The notes beneath the pieces are model-generated. The model had not been told where the DNA came from and did not search any database. It saw only the letters and a list, made by a program, of their open reading frames with translations. The translations under genes were made by a program, and so were the position numbers. DNA of 64,000 nt from Clavelina lepadiformis (Eukaryota > Chordata > Ascidiacea > Aplousobranchia > Clavelinidae): NCBI RefSeq assembly GCF_947623445.1, contig NC_135247.1:994501-1058500 (forward strand), read 5' to 3'. Numbering within the stretch: position 1 is the first letter of the stretch; the number at the start of each line of letters is the position of its first letter. This document shows, in pieces, positions 11,101-36,654 of this stretch.

Positions 11101-14100
11101 AGTTCACCACCTCTTTGATCCAGTTGTTCAAAGCTGATTTGATGGAGGTAGATGCTTCAAGGATTTGCAATCTTTGCTCGTGTCTTGTGTAAGCGCAGTC
11201 TGTAAAGTCGTCAGCAATTTCCAACAACTGTCAAAAAATTAATTTTTGCATCATCTCTCTCGCTTTTTCTGAAGCTTTCTACTGACCGACAACCGTAAGT
11301 CAAATCTGTGTGATTTGTCAAATCCAACCTTTCGGACAAGATTTTCGATTTGCACAAACTTCGAGGGCGCATTTCTCTGTGTGAGGTCATAATCGTCGGT
11401 CATTCTTTCATCTGACGTTCGGTTGATCTCAGCTTGTAATTGTGTCATTAGTTGAAAAGCAGTTCCCGAATTCATTTCGACAAAACTAGTCTTTTTTTCA
11501 ATGCTGCATCTACAACAGAAATATAAAGTTGGGAAATATTAGATAAATATAATTTATTTTCAAAACTTTCTCGCAAAATTCTAAAAACCACAGATCACTT
11601 TGCTATTTGCTTTGTCAACGAGTTGTTCATCTTCAAAAGTTTCCTCTTTGTGGACGATGGCGTGACTTCTTCTTGACGGTCCCTGACGGGCAATAAGACT
11701 ATATTTTCTATCCGCACGAGGGCAGTTTTCATTCGTTCCAAGCATTGATTTCGACACTGCCGAGCCAGGCATGAGTTTGGGTGTCTGAAGCATATCTATG
11801 ACATCATAATACAACGATTTCGTAATCAAAAGTGGCTGACTTCCAAGTTTAAACCCATCACCTCAAAATTTTTAAACTGTTTGTTGGGAAGATTTTGAGA
11901 TAAGAAGTTTAAATGTGATACAATAAATAAACCAACAAAAAAATTTAAAAATATATTTTGTACAAAAAATATCTTGGTCCAATGTTATGTTTAAAACGGT
12001 TGATGATTTGTGGCGTGCGCTACTATAATATGCCTAAACCCGTATTTCACTGTAGTCCCGCGTTTTGTTGTTTAACAATGTCCTAGTTAAAAGCAAAAAG
12101 AAAAAACCAACTGGGATTGACTTTGTGATGTAACACAAGCATTGACGTCACTACTTTATCACAAAATAGTACCAATACAAAATCGAGGTGACGCGCGAGT
12201 ACAAGATACGGGAGTAAAACGCGAAAACTGCAATAAAGAACTTAGTCTTCAGTCATATTAGGTCCATGCACGCCTGCTTATATTACGTCATTCGTTCCTG
12301 TATTATGGACATCTCGAAAATCAATAGCAGGGACGAGATTAAGTGGAAAGGTGTCATGCAAAATACGGCCCGCTATGGCTTAGACGTTTAGCACGAAAAA
12401 CTATACCTTGGACGTTGAAAGAAGCAAAGAAGTTCCTTTCTCTAAAACCGATCTCGAACCTTCCATGTGGACTCTGTCAGTGTCGCGACGAAGTTCCTGA
12501 AAATAATTGGCGCCATTACAACACAGACATATCTAAAAGTTTTGATTGTATACCAACTCGGGAAAGGTATGATCGGGCAAATTTGTCAATCATATGATCT
12601 AAAAATTTGCTTGCATTGACTCTAACGCAGATGGCGAACGACTAAAGTTCATTGAACTATCACAGGCGAAGTATGTGGTGGAAAAAATCACCTTGGCCAT
12701 GAAATTTTAAAAAGGTCTCGCTATTATGGATGCGAGCCCTCTAATAAACACGACGAAACAATGCGAGTTGGTGAGATAAACAGGTCTAAAACGGGAGAAG
12801 TGAAGCAATTATCGCGTTGGACCAAAATTCTCCATTAATAGCAGATGTGTCTGCTTCCGTATATAGTTAGAAACGACACAACGATAGAGAAAGATCCTTT
12901 TCCTCCCTGATACATCGCAGTGACCTTAATTCGCTCGCAGGAGGTGGTCTATAAAGCAGCAGCTAACTCTTGAATCTCGTAAAAAGTTCATTCGTTTCCT
13001 GTCGGTCGAATTATACGCATTACGGCCAATCTTCGCCGGACAAGTTCCTTATTAGAAAATCGATTACGCACGCCATCTGTGGCCGCTAACACGAACTTGC
13101 CTTCTGTCGGCTTCCCGTCTCATGAGCCAGCGTGACAAGCCGGTTCCCGAATTCGCGAAATTCCGCCATAAAATCGTGAAAGTCGCGACTCTGTTCAATC
13201 TGTTCCAAGCTATTGGCCACCTGGGGAAGAATTTGAAAGTAAATTTGTTGAACTTTCACGCAAATATAGCAGCAGTTTGAAACAAGTTATGAGAGACTGA
13301 GAACGAAAATCTCATGCTGCAGCCAAGACCCTAATTCATTCTCTCTTGGCCTCGGTGCAATGCAGGAAAATGCTTCTTTCCAACATTTCTATATCTTTTT
13401 AACGGAAGTCACGATATTTTGTCACCTTTTTAACGGAAGTGACGACATCTTGGACCGCACTCTGGTCTGCAAGTATGAGCACGTCTACTAGTGACGTCAT
13501 CAAACTCAAGCAGACGGAAGAGAGTTCCGACTTCTTTATATCGTCGTCGGAGAATGACCTAGTTGATGACGCGTCGTCGCGACTCAACGATCTCAGTAAA
13601 GAATCGGCGTTGTGACGTCTTGATGACGTTTTAGATTCGTTCAAAATCCAGTTTCTTACACTGTTTCGTTCCCCATCCTTGCAAAGATAGCGCAGAATCT
13701 TATTAAAAATTAAATAATGTAAGATTTCTGCCCAGTTGATTGATTATTACTCAACAATGTCGCTTTATTACCTCACTTCCGTATTCGTCATCAATATCTT
13801 CCACTCCGCTGTCGGTGCCGGTCTGGCTGCTGCTTGGGCTGAGACCCTGGCGTGGCTTCTGAGTCAAGAAACGGCACAAAGTATCCCCTGCCACAAACAA
13901 AGAATTGCACGTTTCTGCGTTATTTCGATATTACAGGCTAACCAGTGATCACTTAAAACCATAATTTCCAAGAAGACTTGAAGTAAATTGTCTCATTATG
14001 AGAGCCCATATATCAAATGTGTAGAAATACGACTCTCTTATAAAATATTCATGACACTTCGCTAGGACAACACACGAGCATACGCGGGAATCAACTCCTG

Positions 14101-17100
14101 TTCGACTCCTGGGAACGAAACCAGAATTTTACGGTGTCGGGAGGGGACATGTCCCGGTGGTCGATGTAAATATTTACCAGGAGTTAAGTGCGCATGGATA
14201 AGAGCCGTTGCTTGGATTGGACTGCATGATACACGGAAAAATTATCTTACGCGTTAATTTTTAATGGTTTTGTCGGTTGCTGATTTAAGCAGTATTTGAA
14301 GCATTATTGGGAATCATTTCGGCAAAATTTTACTTGACAACTCATGCGATCTATGCTCCCGACAACTGCGGCTTCAAATGACATCAAATATATTGTCCTG
14401 ACGGTAGAACGAATAAAAAAATATTAAACAAAAAAAATGCAGGTTTAGTGAAGCAATTTTGTTGCAATATTTGGTTGGAAATGAAATTGTATTATGAAAT
14501 TGAAAAGTTTGATATAAAACTGCGGCACCTGACGACTGAACGACGTCACAGGCGTGCTCTAATTCCTGCTTCAAGTTTTGGGCAGAGTTGGCCGCCTTCC
14601 TCCCACTCTGAATGACTTCAGTAACCGTTTTTGACACCACCTGTCAGTCAAAAAGATCACAATCCACAAATTAAAAGAAAAATGATGACGTTTTAAGAAC
14701 AAAACTCTGGCACACGCGAAGGAGATTTATATACACTTGAAGGATTTGTTTGTTACGAACGTCAACGTAACAATGTTCACAGAATTTTTTATAATATTTT
14801 CAGTAGCTGTTATTCAAACTCACATGAATTGTTTGGTCGATCGAGACTGGCTTGATTGGAAGATTTGTGTCAATGCATCCTCTTTGACGTAATAAAGCTA
14901 TTATCTACAAATAACAAATGAAGCATTATTTTTGTAGAATTATTTTGCATAATCAAGTTTTCAGAGATTTTTTCGAGTTAGTTTTTATTTTATTTTGCAT
15001 TCTTCAAACAAGTTCAAATGTTATGGACCAACGCTGCTCCAAAAATAAAACCTATCTATTATTTATGTGAAAGAGCACAGAAAATGGACAGATTTACAAC
15101 AAATATATTGTGGTGGTTGTGTTGTCGCCACTTACGAAAGCGCCAAGTTCGAAAATATTGATTTCACAATTTCCAGCTTTACGTTTGTCATTGCGCTTTG
15201 TCGGCTCGACTTAAAATTATGGAAAAATTTTGATTTTACTTTCATCGAAAATATTGATTTATGGAGAGCAGAACAAAATTTGGATGGTTTGTGACGTGAC
15301 AGACACAAATGTTAGGTCACAAATTTTTCGGCTTCCTGGCCATTGACAAACCATTTATACTTTGATGCTCGAATTGGGATTATTGCGTCAATAAAAATCG
15401 ACTTTTGCAAACAAACGAGTTAAAATCGAGCGCGGGACAAGAAATAGAAGAGATTCTGACAAAAAGGCGACCAAGATTTTGTGGATTTCCGCTGAAAGAA
15501 AATTCTGTAAAGTGATTTGGAAGAAGCGCGAACGTTGATTATTCTAAGCTGCAAAAAAATTAACAGAACCCTTTCGTTCCAACGTTTATAAAGTTTGACT
15601 CAAAAGTACACAACAGTAAAACAAAAAGACAGTTATAATCGTATAACTGCTGTAGCCGCTGTTTGTTCGCTGTGATAAACGAGAATTAATTGATTCATTA
15701 AATACTTTCCATTCTCCATTATTTTCATATAAGCAAAATATTTCCCTGATTTTATTCCAAAATTCAAAATTCAAATTCAAATAACAAAATTCAACCGATG
15801 ACATTTTTGAAATATCGTAATTACAAGTAACTTTCACCTGACAATAATTGTCTCTATCCAGTTCGAATTACTTTTATCGATTTTCAGTAGATTGCTTTTT
15901 AAATGCGCTTCGAAGATATTTACAATTAAAAATGGTCTTTCAAGTTTTAATTGTGACGACACGAGTCACACGATTATTCTCTAGGAGTCGTAAGTTTAAC
16001 TACGTCCGATCTTGCTTGGCCTATTCATCTGTTGTATTTGCATCATACACTTGAATAAATTGCTTCTTCTTATTTCAGTTAGGCGTACGTAAGTGAGAGC
16101 GTACGTAAAGTATCCCATAATTGTTTCTCTCACAACCTATTTAATTTAAGCTTATTATGTTACTTATAACACTTAATCCAATTTGAATTTAAATAACGAC
16201 AACATATACACTCAACTTTTATCCGATTAAGAATTAATTGATATTTTTCATATGCAGCAAACCCGACATTTTCAAGCATATAGTATAGGCTACAAACAGA
16301 ACTAATGAACAGTAATAACACGACCCCGTATGCTTAGAAGGTCAATTAATGCTTGTACCGGTAGCTCATAACTCTCATTCTAGTTTTCATTATTTATGCA
16401 TATCAAGAAAATCGTTCAAACGCATGTTGTGCGCTATTAGGATTTCTGCTTTGTGATGTAATAATCCCGCTGCATCGTCACAAACATGATTGCCGGGTCA
16501 TGTGAAAAAAACGGACATGTGATTTCCATTAGGAGTGGTTTTGAATCGTCAGGTCACGTGACCTTTGTCACTCTTTGACTGAATTAAACCTGCCAGGTCG
16601 AGACATCTCTCTGTTTTATTGCGACCAGCTGTTACCTTTAAATCGACGCGAATGAACGTTTACTACCGTGAGGTGAATTGGAAAAACTTTAAGCGAAAGA
16701 TTCTTGACGATTTTCGTTGTGAGTTTATGACGTAATAGAGGAGAAGGCCGTTTCGAAGCAAATTCGAAATATCGATTTACTGCTTCCGAAAACGCCATTT
16801 AAATTTGTCCCGCTGGAATCTAATTTGCGTTGAAATAAAAACAGATAATAAACTCCTATATCCGGGGCTGTCCCGTTGTGACCTATCACAAGATGTTACG
16901 ACGCTTACGTCATAAAGTTGCTGCAACTGGCTACAACGAAATCTTTGAAAACAAAGTCACAAAGTAATAAAGTTGTAACTTTCCGATATTAAGCAAATCC
17001 CTGAAGTATATGAATCAACAGCGTAATGTGTCAACATCGTTGTTTGTTAACGACCACATTACCTCAGAAGTGACGTCTTCTAAATGTCAAAACTGACAAC

Positions 17101-17628
17101 AAACTGCATCACATGTCCATTAATATAAAATATCTCCTTAGAAAGTCTTTACATCTCGGCCTTATCAGTACAAAGCTACCAAAGCCAACGCATGTTATAC
17201 GAGCCGGGTTATTGGCATGATATTTGAGCAGAAAATTACATTTGACCTTCGGTTCTTGCCGATTTCGCAAAAAACATGTCGTTAGAAACGTCAATCATAC
17301 GAATTAAAGGACACAATATGTTGGTTTTGAAATGCAACCTTATTAACGAGACGTAATTCTAAAAGCAAATCACGATACCTAATGTTCTTTCTAACTATAT
17401 CATAGAACACTTCTAAGAAAAACAACAAGCTCTATGTCACACGTGAACTATTTTTATGACAATAACCCATGCACAGCATTCGTTGAAATACATCACCTGA
17501 TGCAGGATTGGTCGAACGGTATTTTCTATTGGCTTGGTTGGAATCGATTCGATGCATTTGTTTATTTCATCGCGAATATTGTCTTTGTTTGACATCTCTG
17601 AAGTTCCAATGTTTGTCTCTTGCCACAT
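8182..17628 (-). CDS. CTNNAL1: alpha-catulin, vinculin/alpha-catenin family
   Basis: Eighteen exons in transcript order: 17497-17628, 14824-14904, 14529-14640, 13772-13887, 13426-13677, 13101-13220, 12407-12496, 11599-11795, 11287-11509, 11111-11227, 10202-10252, 9949-10128, 9738-9839, 9413-9610, 9178-9333, 8962-9108, 8618-8839, 8182-8517. Phases agree at all junctions and give 943 residues, against about 734 in human. Diagnostic catulin blocks are LEKGTSLLLSTSK followed by RHPNS; DDFTDCAYTRHEQR; QADAVKLGL; and YHFTRGDPPLHTTADLF. Catulin is a cytoskeletal scaffold linked to Rho and NF-kB signalling. The intron after 13101 uses a GC donor (GCAAGT). The protein ends in a long Ser/Arg-rich tail not expected in vertebrate catulin. 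The donor at 8962 is weak (GTACGA) and is the least certain junction. Confidence 0.9.
10751..10814. repeat. near-perfect 30-bp hairpin with 4-bp loop in a CTNNAL1 intron
   Basis: Arms 10751-10780 and 10785-10814 are complementary at 29 of 30 positions around the loop TTAT. The core is GTATACTGGCAAACAAATTA. The full fold is 64 nt, within the size range of an animal pre-miRNA hairpin, and it is transcribed with CTNNAL1 on the - strand. It could equally be a minimal fold-back repeat. Confidence 0.7.
14905..17496. other. first intron of CTNNAL1
   Basis: About 2.6 kb, the longest intron of the gene. Several short open frames occur, but none has a credible family match or paired splice sites. No repeat was recognised. 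Confidence 0.5.
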
Positions 17629-18432
17629 GCTTACAGCGAAAATCGATCAGACCGCTGAATATATCAGACCAGTTCTATTTGCACGCATTAAGTGCACCTG
17701 TCCTGTAGCCGTTTGCCAAGGTATATAAGATGAATTTGCTGCTTTCATTTTAAATATTTCAATAAGAATTGTGCTTTAAAATTTAGTCAGCTACGTTATT
17801 TTCTACATTGACTAACGTTACAAAGTTTACGGTAAGTACTTCCATAAAAATATTTGTGCTGTTTTTGTCCCAACTTGTTTTAAGAATGTTCTACAATACT
17901 GTAGACTACAGTTGTCATGTGAATGTCAAAAAGCTTAAGAAATGGAGAACAGATTTCGTAAAAAGATCGCTGGTTCTAAGGCTGATTTTCTTCAGCTAAC
18001 ACAGTCTAAACTTGCTGTTACTACAACCTTATCAATTATACGGTACTTGGAAACGTTTTAGGATTTTGCGGCGTAGATCTGTAGTCGCTGGACCAAAACT
18101 TATCAACGAACTGGATTTCAGGAAACAGTCTGGTCAATATTAGAGTGCAAATGCATGTTTGATCAAATAATCTTATATGGGGTAATAGAGGGGTCGATTG
18201 TCAAATTAATCGATTACTATAAGTTAGATGGCGATCGATAGTGCTTATTTTCAGGTTGGCATGCGCTGATTTTTATCAAGCTAACGGCAACTAAAATTAC
18301 ATAATTTAGCCTTTTAGTAAGCTATTAAACAAATCGCATGTTTTTGAAAACATTAACCAGGTTATAAACTTTTAGGCGGTTTGTTTCTTGTTTTGGCTCC
18401 GTTTTCGTTGGATAGTAATAACTGTCTATGTA

Positions 18433-18497
18433 AAGGTTTCGTTCTATCGTTTCTATCGTTCTATCTTTCGTTCTATCCTTCGTTCTATCCGTTTCGT
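18433..18497. repeat. imperfect tandem repeat of a TTTCGTTCTATC-like unit
   Basis: About five tandem copies of the 8-12-bp motif (TT)TCGTTCTATC with small length changes. Simple replication-slippage repeat. Confidence 0.8.
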
Positions 18498-20025
18498 AAT
18501 TTAAGTAAACAATGATCTTTATTTCTGTTAATGTCTCCTGTAGGTTGCACGCGAAAGTATTTCAGGCTAACTCTCTCGTAGCTGTCCCTGTCTATAAAGT
18601 TACCGCATCAGTCTTTTTGTTTTTATTCTGCTCGACAAACACCATCCGTTTGTGTCAAGAGATTGGACTGATTCTTAGACTATTTCACTTGCTGCTGTTT
18701 CCTTTTTTCTTAAACGACCACGACAAGAGCAAACGGACGATTTCTCTCTTCAAGCTCGCTCATGTACCTTCAGGAATCCATAGCTCTTTAACGCCCACCC
18801 GTGTCGATTTATTTTCATAACGCTATAACTTATAAACATGAATGAAAGCTATAGTTAGAAGAAGCTATGTTTGCACATGAGAGCGTGGTATAGTAAAAAT
18901 GTTAGATAATTATAATGTTAGTAATTTTAATGGATCATCTCTTTCTCAATATTTCCTGTCTCTTAAATGCGCTAGAAACTTTTTTATTTTTGTTGTAACA
19001 ACTGTAAATAGAATTCATGCTTCTAGTCGGCCCCTCTCAAAAAATTCTAACCTCTGTAGGCCCCAAAAAACTCTCTGTCGCCCTAACTGTCACACCACGT
19101 CACTTCTTTCTCTAACTTCGATTACGGGACATTTGATCGTCTCAGAAAGGTTAGCAGAGGACAACAATATCAAATTCGAAAGATGTTCCGAAAAAAGTTT
19201 ACAATCGGCAAACCTACCCTTACGTTAGCAAATTCGAAATATCGCTTTCAAGAAAAATCTAATTATAGCTTCTAATAACCTTCGGCCTGGCGTCGCCCGA
19301 TTTTGGTCAGCTCTCAAGTGGAGAGTGGTAAACTTCTGCTTGAAAGTCTGACCCGGAGAAGATAACCGCAGACTATGTTACATTTGATCGCCTCATTTGC
19401 AGCGTTTCCTCCACAGAATACAAGGTGTGCGTTTTTTAAATGACAGCAAGACCCAGTGACTTCTCCATTCCAAGTAGAAATAATGCCGAAGAGAATATGT
19501 ATTTAAAAAAGAAACTGGCCGCTTTACTTGATTTTGTTGGGTTGGTTTTTGACAGTGAGGTTATTAATTTGGGGAATCACCTATACCATATTGCTGACTT
19601 CCAATTTTTTGATGAATTTTGGAGTTGGCCATTGCTGATGCTGTAAAAGAGTTGATTGCTAAATGCTGTTGCTGATTTGGTTAAGGTTCTCAATGCTCAT
19701 TAGCTTCATACGTTCACATAAAACTGTGCTTGCACAAGACTTGTTGAAGCTTTGTGCATTGTATAGTTGGATTTGGTGGCCGTGCTGACGAGTATTCGTC
19801 TCTATGTCTTTATCATTTGGTTACTTTATGCATGGCGGCGTCTGTCAGTCTATTTCACCAGCTACCGGTTACCGAAATAAATGTTATTTTCAACTTAAAA
19901 TCACATTTTTTTTACAAAGTATAAATTAATTTAAAACTAATCCCCTGCGACCCAAACTCTCACCTCTCATGACTAAATTAGATCAGAAATAATTTGGACA
20001 TAAAAGGAAGTCAAACAATAGCAAG

Positions 20026-20346
20026 ATTTTAACCCGGGACCTCAGCCATAACTGGACTGCAGAGTATCGCCGTTTTCAGTAAAATCTTGGGTGCGCCAAA
20101 CATCCAAAAATGACAAATGCGGTGCGCAAAAATGCTTAGAAGCAGTGGAATTGCGCAATTACACAGAAATGTAAACAGTTTAATTTACTCAATCTTTAAA
20201 TCAATTGAAAGTTGAGTGCACATAAGTTCTGTCCAAGCCATTAAGTACAAAATAATGTAACTTAAGTGCGGCACTTGAGGTCACGCTAGCTCAGCTATGC
20301 CAAACTCTGCTGTCTGGCACCATATGAGCCCCATCGCTAACCACTT
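20026..20346 (-). repeat. possible tRNA-derived SINE remnant
   Basis: On the - strand, GGTGGCAAAGTGGTTAGCG at about 20328-20346 resembles an RNA polymerase III A box region. GGTCCCGGGTTAAAATC at about 20026-20042 resembles a B box. They are about 300 bp apart, too far for one tRNA head, so this is either two diverged fragments or chance. Confidence 0.25.
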
Positions 20347-21400
20347 TGCCACCGTATTGCTTTCTTCTCCTCATCTAAAACGTTGGTGATAAACCCATTT
20401 CAGTGAAAATTTTCCGTTCACTTTATTATGATTCAGCAACTTCGGTAAACTTATTCATGCACGTTTTGATCTTTTGGGCTTTGTTGCTTTTTCACGCTCA
20501 TTGTTTGCTGGTGAATTTATTATTTTATCACGCTATAATAGGGTAGCATTAATATTCGTTTCTCCACTGAGAATGATGACAAATATGCAACACAATACCA
20601 TGGTCATGGTGGTACTGGGCAGTTTTTCTCATGACTTTTTATGGCAGATTTATTAATTTCAAATTGTGTCTGCTCAGATATTATTGTGTCAAAATAATGT
20701 GATGTCTTAACAATTTAAGTAAAGTTATGCTCATGGCAGAACGGGCATGATGTGAATTGGCAGGCTACACCAATTTTGCCCCAAAATATAAAGGCACTCA
20801 GGATTTGTTACAGAAATAAATTTTGCTAACTTTAACTGAAATATAATGAAGTAATATAAGTGCATTACGAAGTGAAAGTGGTTTTTGCAACCTACAATGA
20901 GCCAAACTTTTATTGACAGTATAACTCGGTGTCGAGTCCGCCAGGTAATGACTTAAATTTAGGATCTTCTGCTAAATTGTCAGACTCAGTAATATGTATA
21001 TAAGCTGGCACTTTTTAATGAGATCTTACAGAAGCAGCATTGGAGTGCAGTGAAACTTTTGTTTTAATCAGGAGTTGCAATTGCAATGCTTTCCACTGTG
21101 ATGCGGTGTTTGTAAATAAACCAGTCGTCAAAAATATTAGTTTGTTGATTTAGGCTTAGGCAAGTAGAAAATATGTGAGAAATCTCTGCTGCCAACTTAA
21201 TAGTTTACTTGGATTCTGTTTCCAACCTATGGTTAGCTACCAGCTTGGCATAACGTGGGAAGAATATAACAGCCCGGAGTTGAATGCCTGAAAACAGAAA
21301 ATATGAATGGTATATATATATGCAATATTTTACTTATTGTATTCTGCTTGAATTTTTTTTTATTTTATCAAACGCTCTAGTTTTATTTATTTATCAAACG

Positions 21401-21485
21401 CCTATGCTATCATGAATATATATCATGCTATCATGAATTTCTTATCATGAAATTCCTATATATCATGCTATCATGAATATACGTA
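21401..21485. repeat. short tandem/direct repeats of ATATCATGCTATCATGAAT
   Basis: Two near-identical copies of TATATCATGCTATCATGAAT and one shorter variant occur within 85 bp, just upstream of the first recognised SKIC2 exon. Confidence 0.65.
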
Positions 21486-21771
21486 TTCATCAAGGTTAAT
21501 GCTGTTCTGAAGACTGCTTGTAAAAGGCCTTGTGAAATTTGGAACAATAACCTCTTAAGTATTCGATCGATAAATTTACCGAAATTCTACTTTGATGAAA
21601 TTCTTGCATTTCTAAACTTTTCTTGGTGATGCATGATCCATTCTCTCATGTATTATAATTGAGTTTTCTTATAATAATCTTATCAAAAAAGCCCACAGAG
21701 AATACCGAAAGAAGTGGCTTTATTCACTGCAAGAAATCAGCATTAAGCTAATACTTTTCTTTTTATTTCAG

Positions 21772-35880
<14,109 letters not shown>

Positions 35881-36654
35881 GGGAATATCTGTGTGGCGTA
35901 TATAGGTGATTATGCTTGATGGTCTGCCCTGTAGCCGACCAAGCGTGCGTACTTTAGTAGCGTTCCATAGTGTAGGAGGAAATTTTCTTCTGAGTTCAAC
36001 TAAGAAGATGTACGCTACGATCACTTTGCTGAAGCATTGGTTGCCGAATTTACAACTGGCTTTAAAATTCTTGGTTTATGTTTCTGCCAGAAGCTTTTAG
36101 TGTAACTTAGCTGGATGGCCTTCGTCCTATTTACAAATGCGTGCAATAAAACAAGCCCTGACTGGAATTAAGTCGTGGTATGCATCACGATCTCGATTTT
36201 TTGTACGTCACCGATGTCACATTTTTTGTCGACATTGTAAGCTCTTTATCGCCACCAAGTGTTGGCGTGTAAACAAGTCAAGTCCGTGCTTGCTAATTTG
36301 AAAAGCGCTCAATAATGCTATCTAGCGACCTGCAAAACATTGCATTAACAGAGTACAGTGGAGTATATATTGAGATTTCAAAGCGACAATGCTGAAACAG
36401 AAAGATTTGAATGGCTACGATTGTGCACTGTGTAACTTACGTGCAAGCGCACGTACAATAAATCAATAAGTTTGCAGTTGAGTAAAATGTGAACACCTCT
36501 TCAAAATTAAATTCTCTGCATAAATCATTACACTTATTAAAACTTTCACCAGACAAACATAATAAGCTAATGAGCAATTAGTAAAAAATTAATAATCTCT
36601 AAAATCATCTTCAGTAACGGTAGACAAAGAGCGACAGATTCCGGTATTGGCAAC
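35881..36654. other. tail-to-tail gap between SKIC2 and PLSCR
   Basis: About 0.8 kb of AT-rich sequence with the SKIC2 poly(A) signal at 36145. Nothing else was recognised. Confidence 0.6.
36145..36150 (+). promoter_or_regulatory. poly(A) signal AATAAA of SKIC2
   Basis: Canonical hexamer 265 bp after the SKIC2 stop codon. Confidence 0.5.

Larger units (their letters stand above)
17629..21771. other. head-to-head region between CTNNAL1 and SKIC2
   Basis: About 4.1 kb. It should hold the CTNNAL1 promoter, the SKIC2 promoter and the missing first SKIC2 exon. It also contains a short tandem repeat (18433-18497), a tRNA-like SINE remnant (about 20026-20346, weak) and a tandem ATCATG-rich block (21401-21485). 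No further coding was supported. Confidence 0.5.

Noticed and set aside
15586-15837. 83-codon - strand open frame preceded by an acceptor-like CAG
   Set aside because: It does not fit the catulin alignment. The exon at 14824-14904 fills the expected gap exactly, in phase.
18512-18820. 102-codon hydrophobic open frame upstream of SKIC2
   Set aside because: AT-rich composition gives chance hydrophobic translations. No conserved motif or splice context supports it.
20873-20936. ATG followed by an open stretch and a GTAATG donor, considered as the first SKIC2 exon
   Set aside because: It ends in phase 0, whereas the exon at 21772 needs one carried base, and the sequence does not resemble the SKI2 N-terminus.
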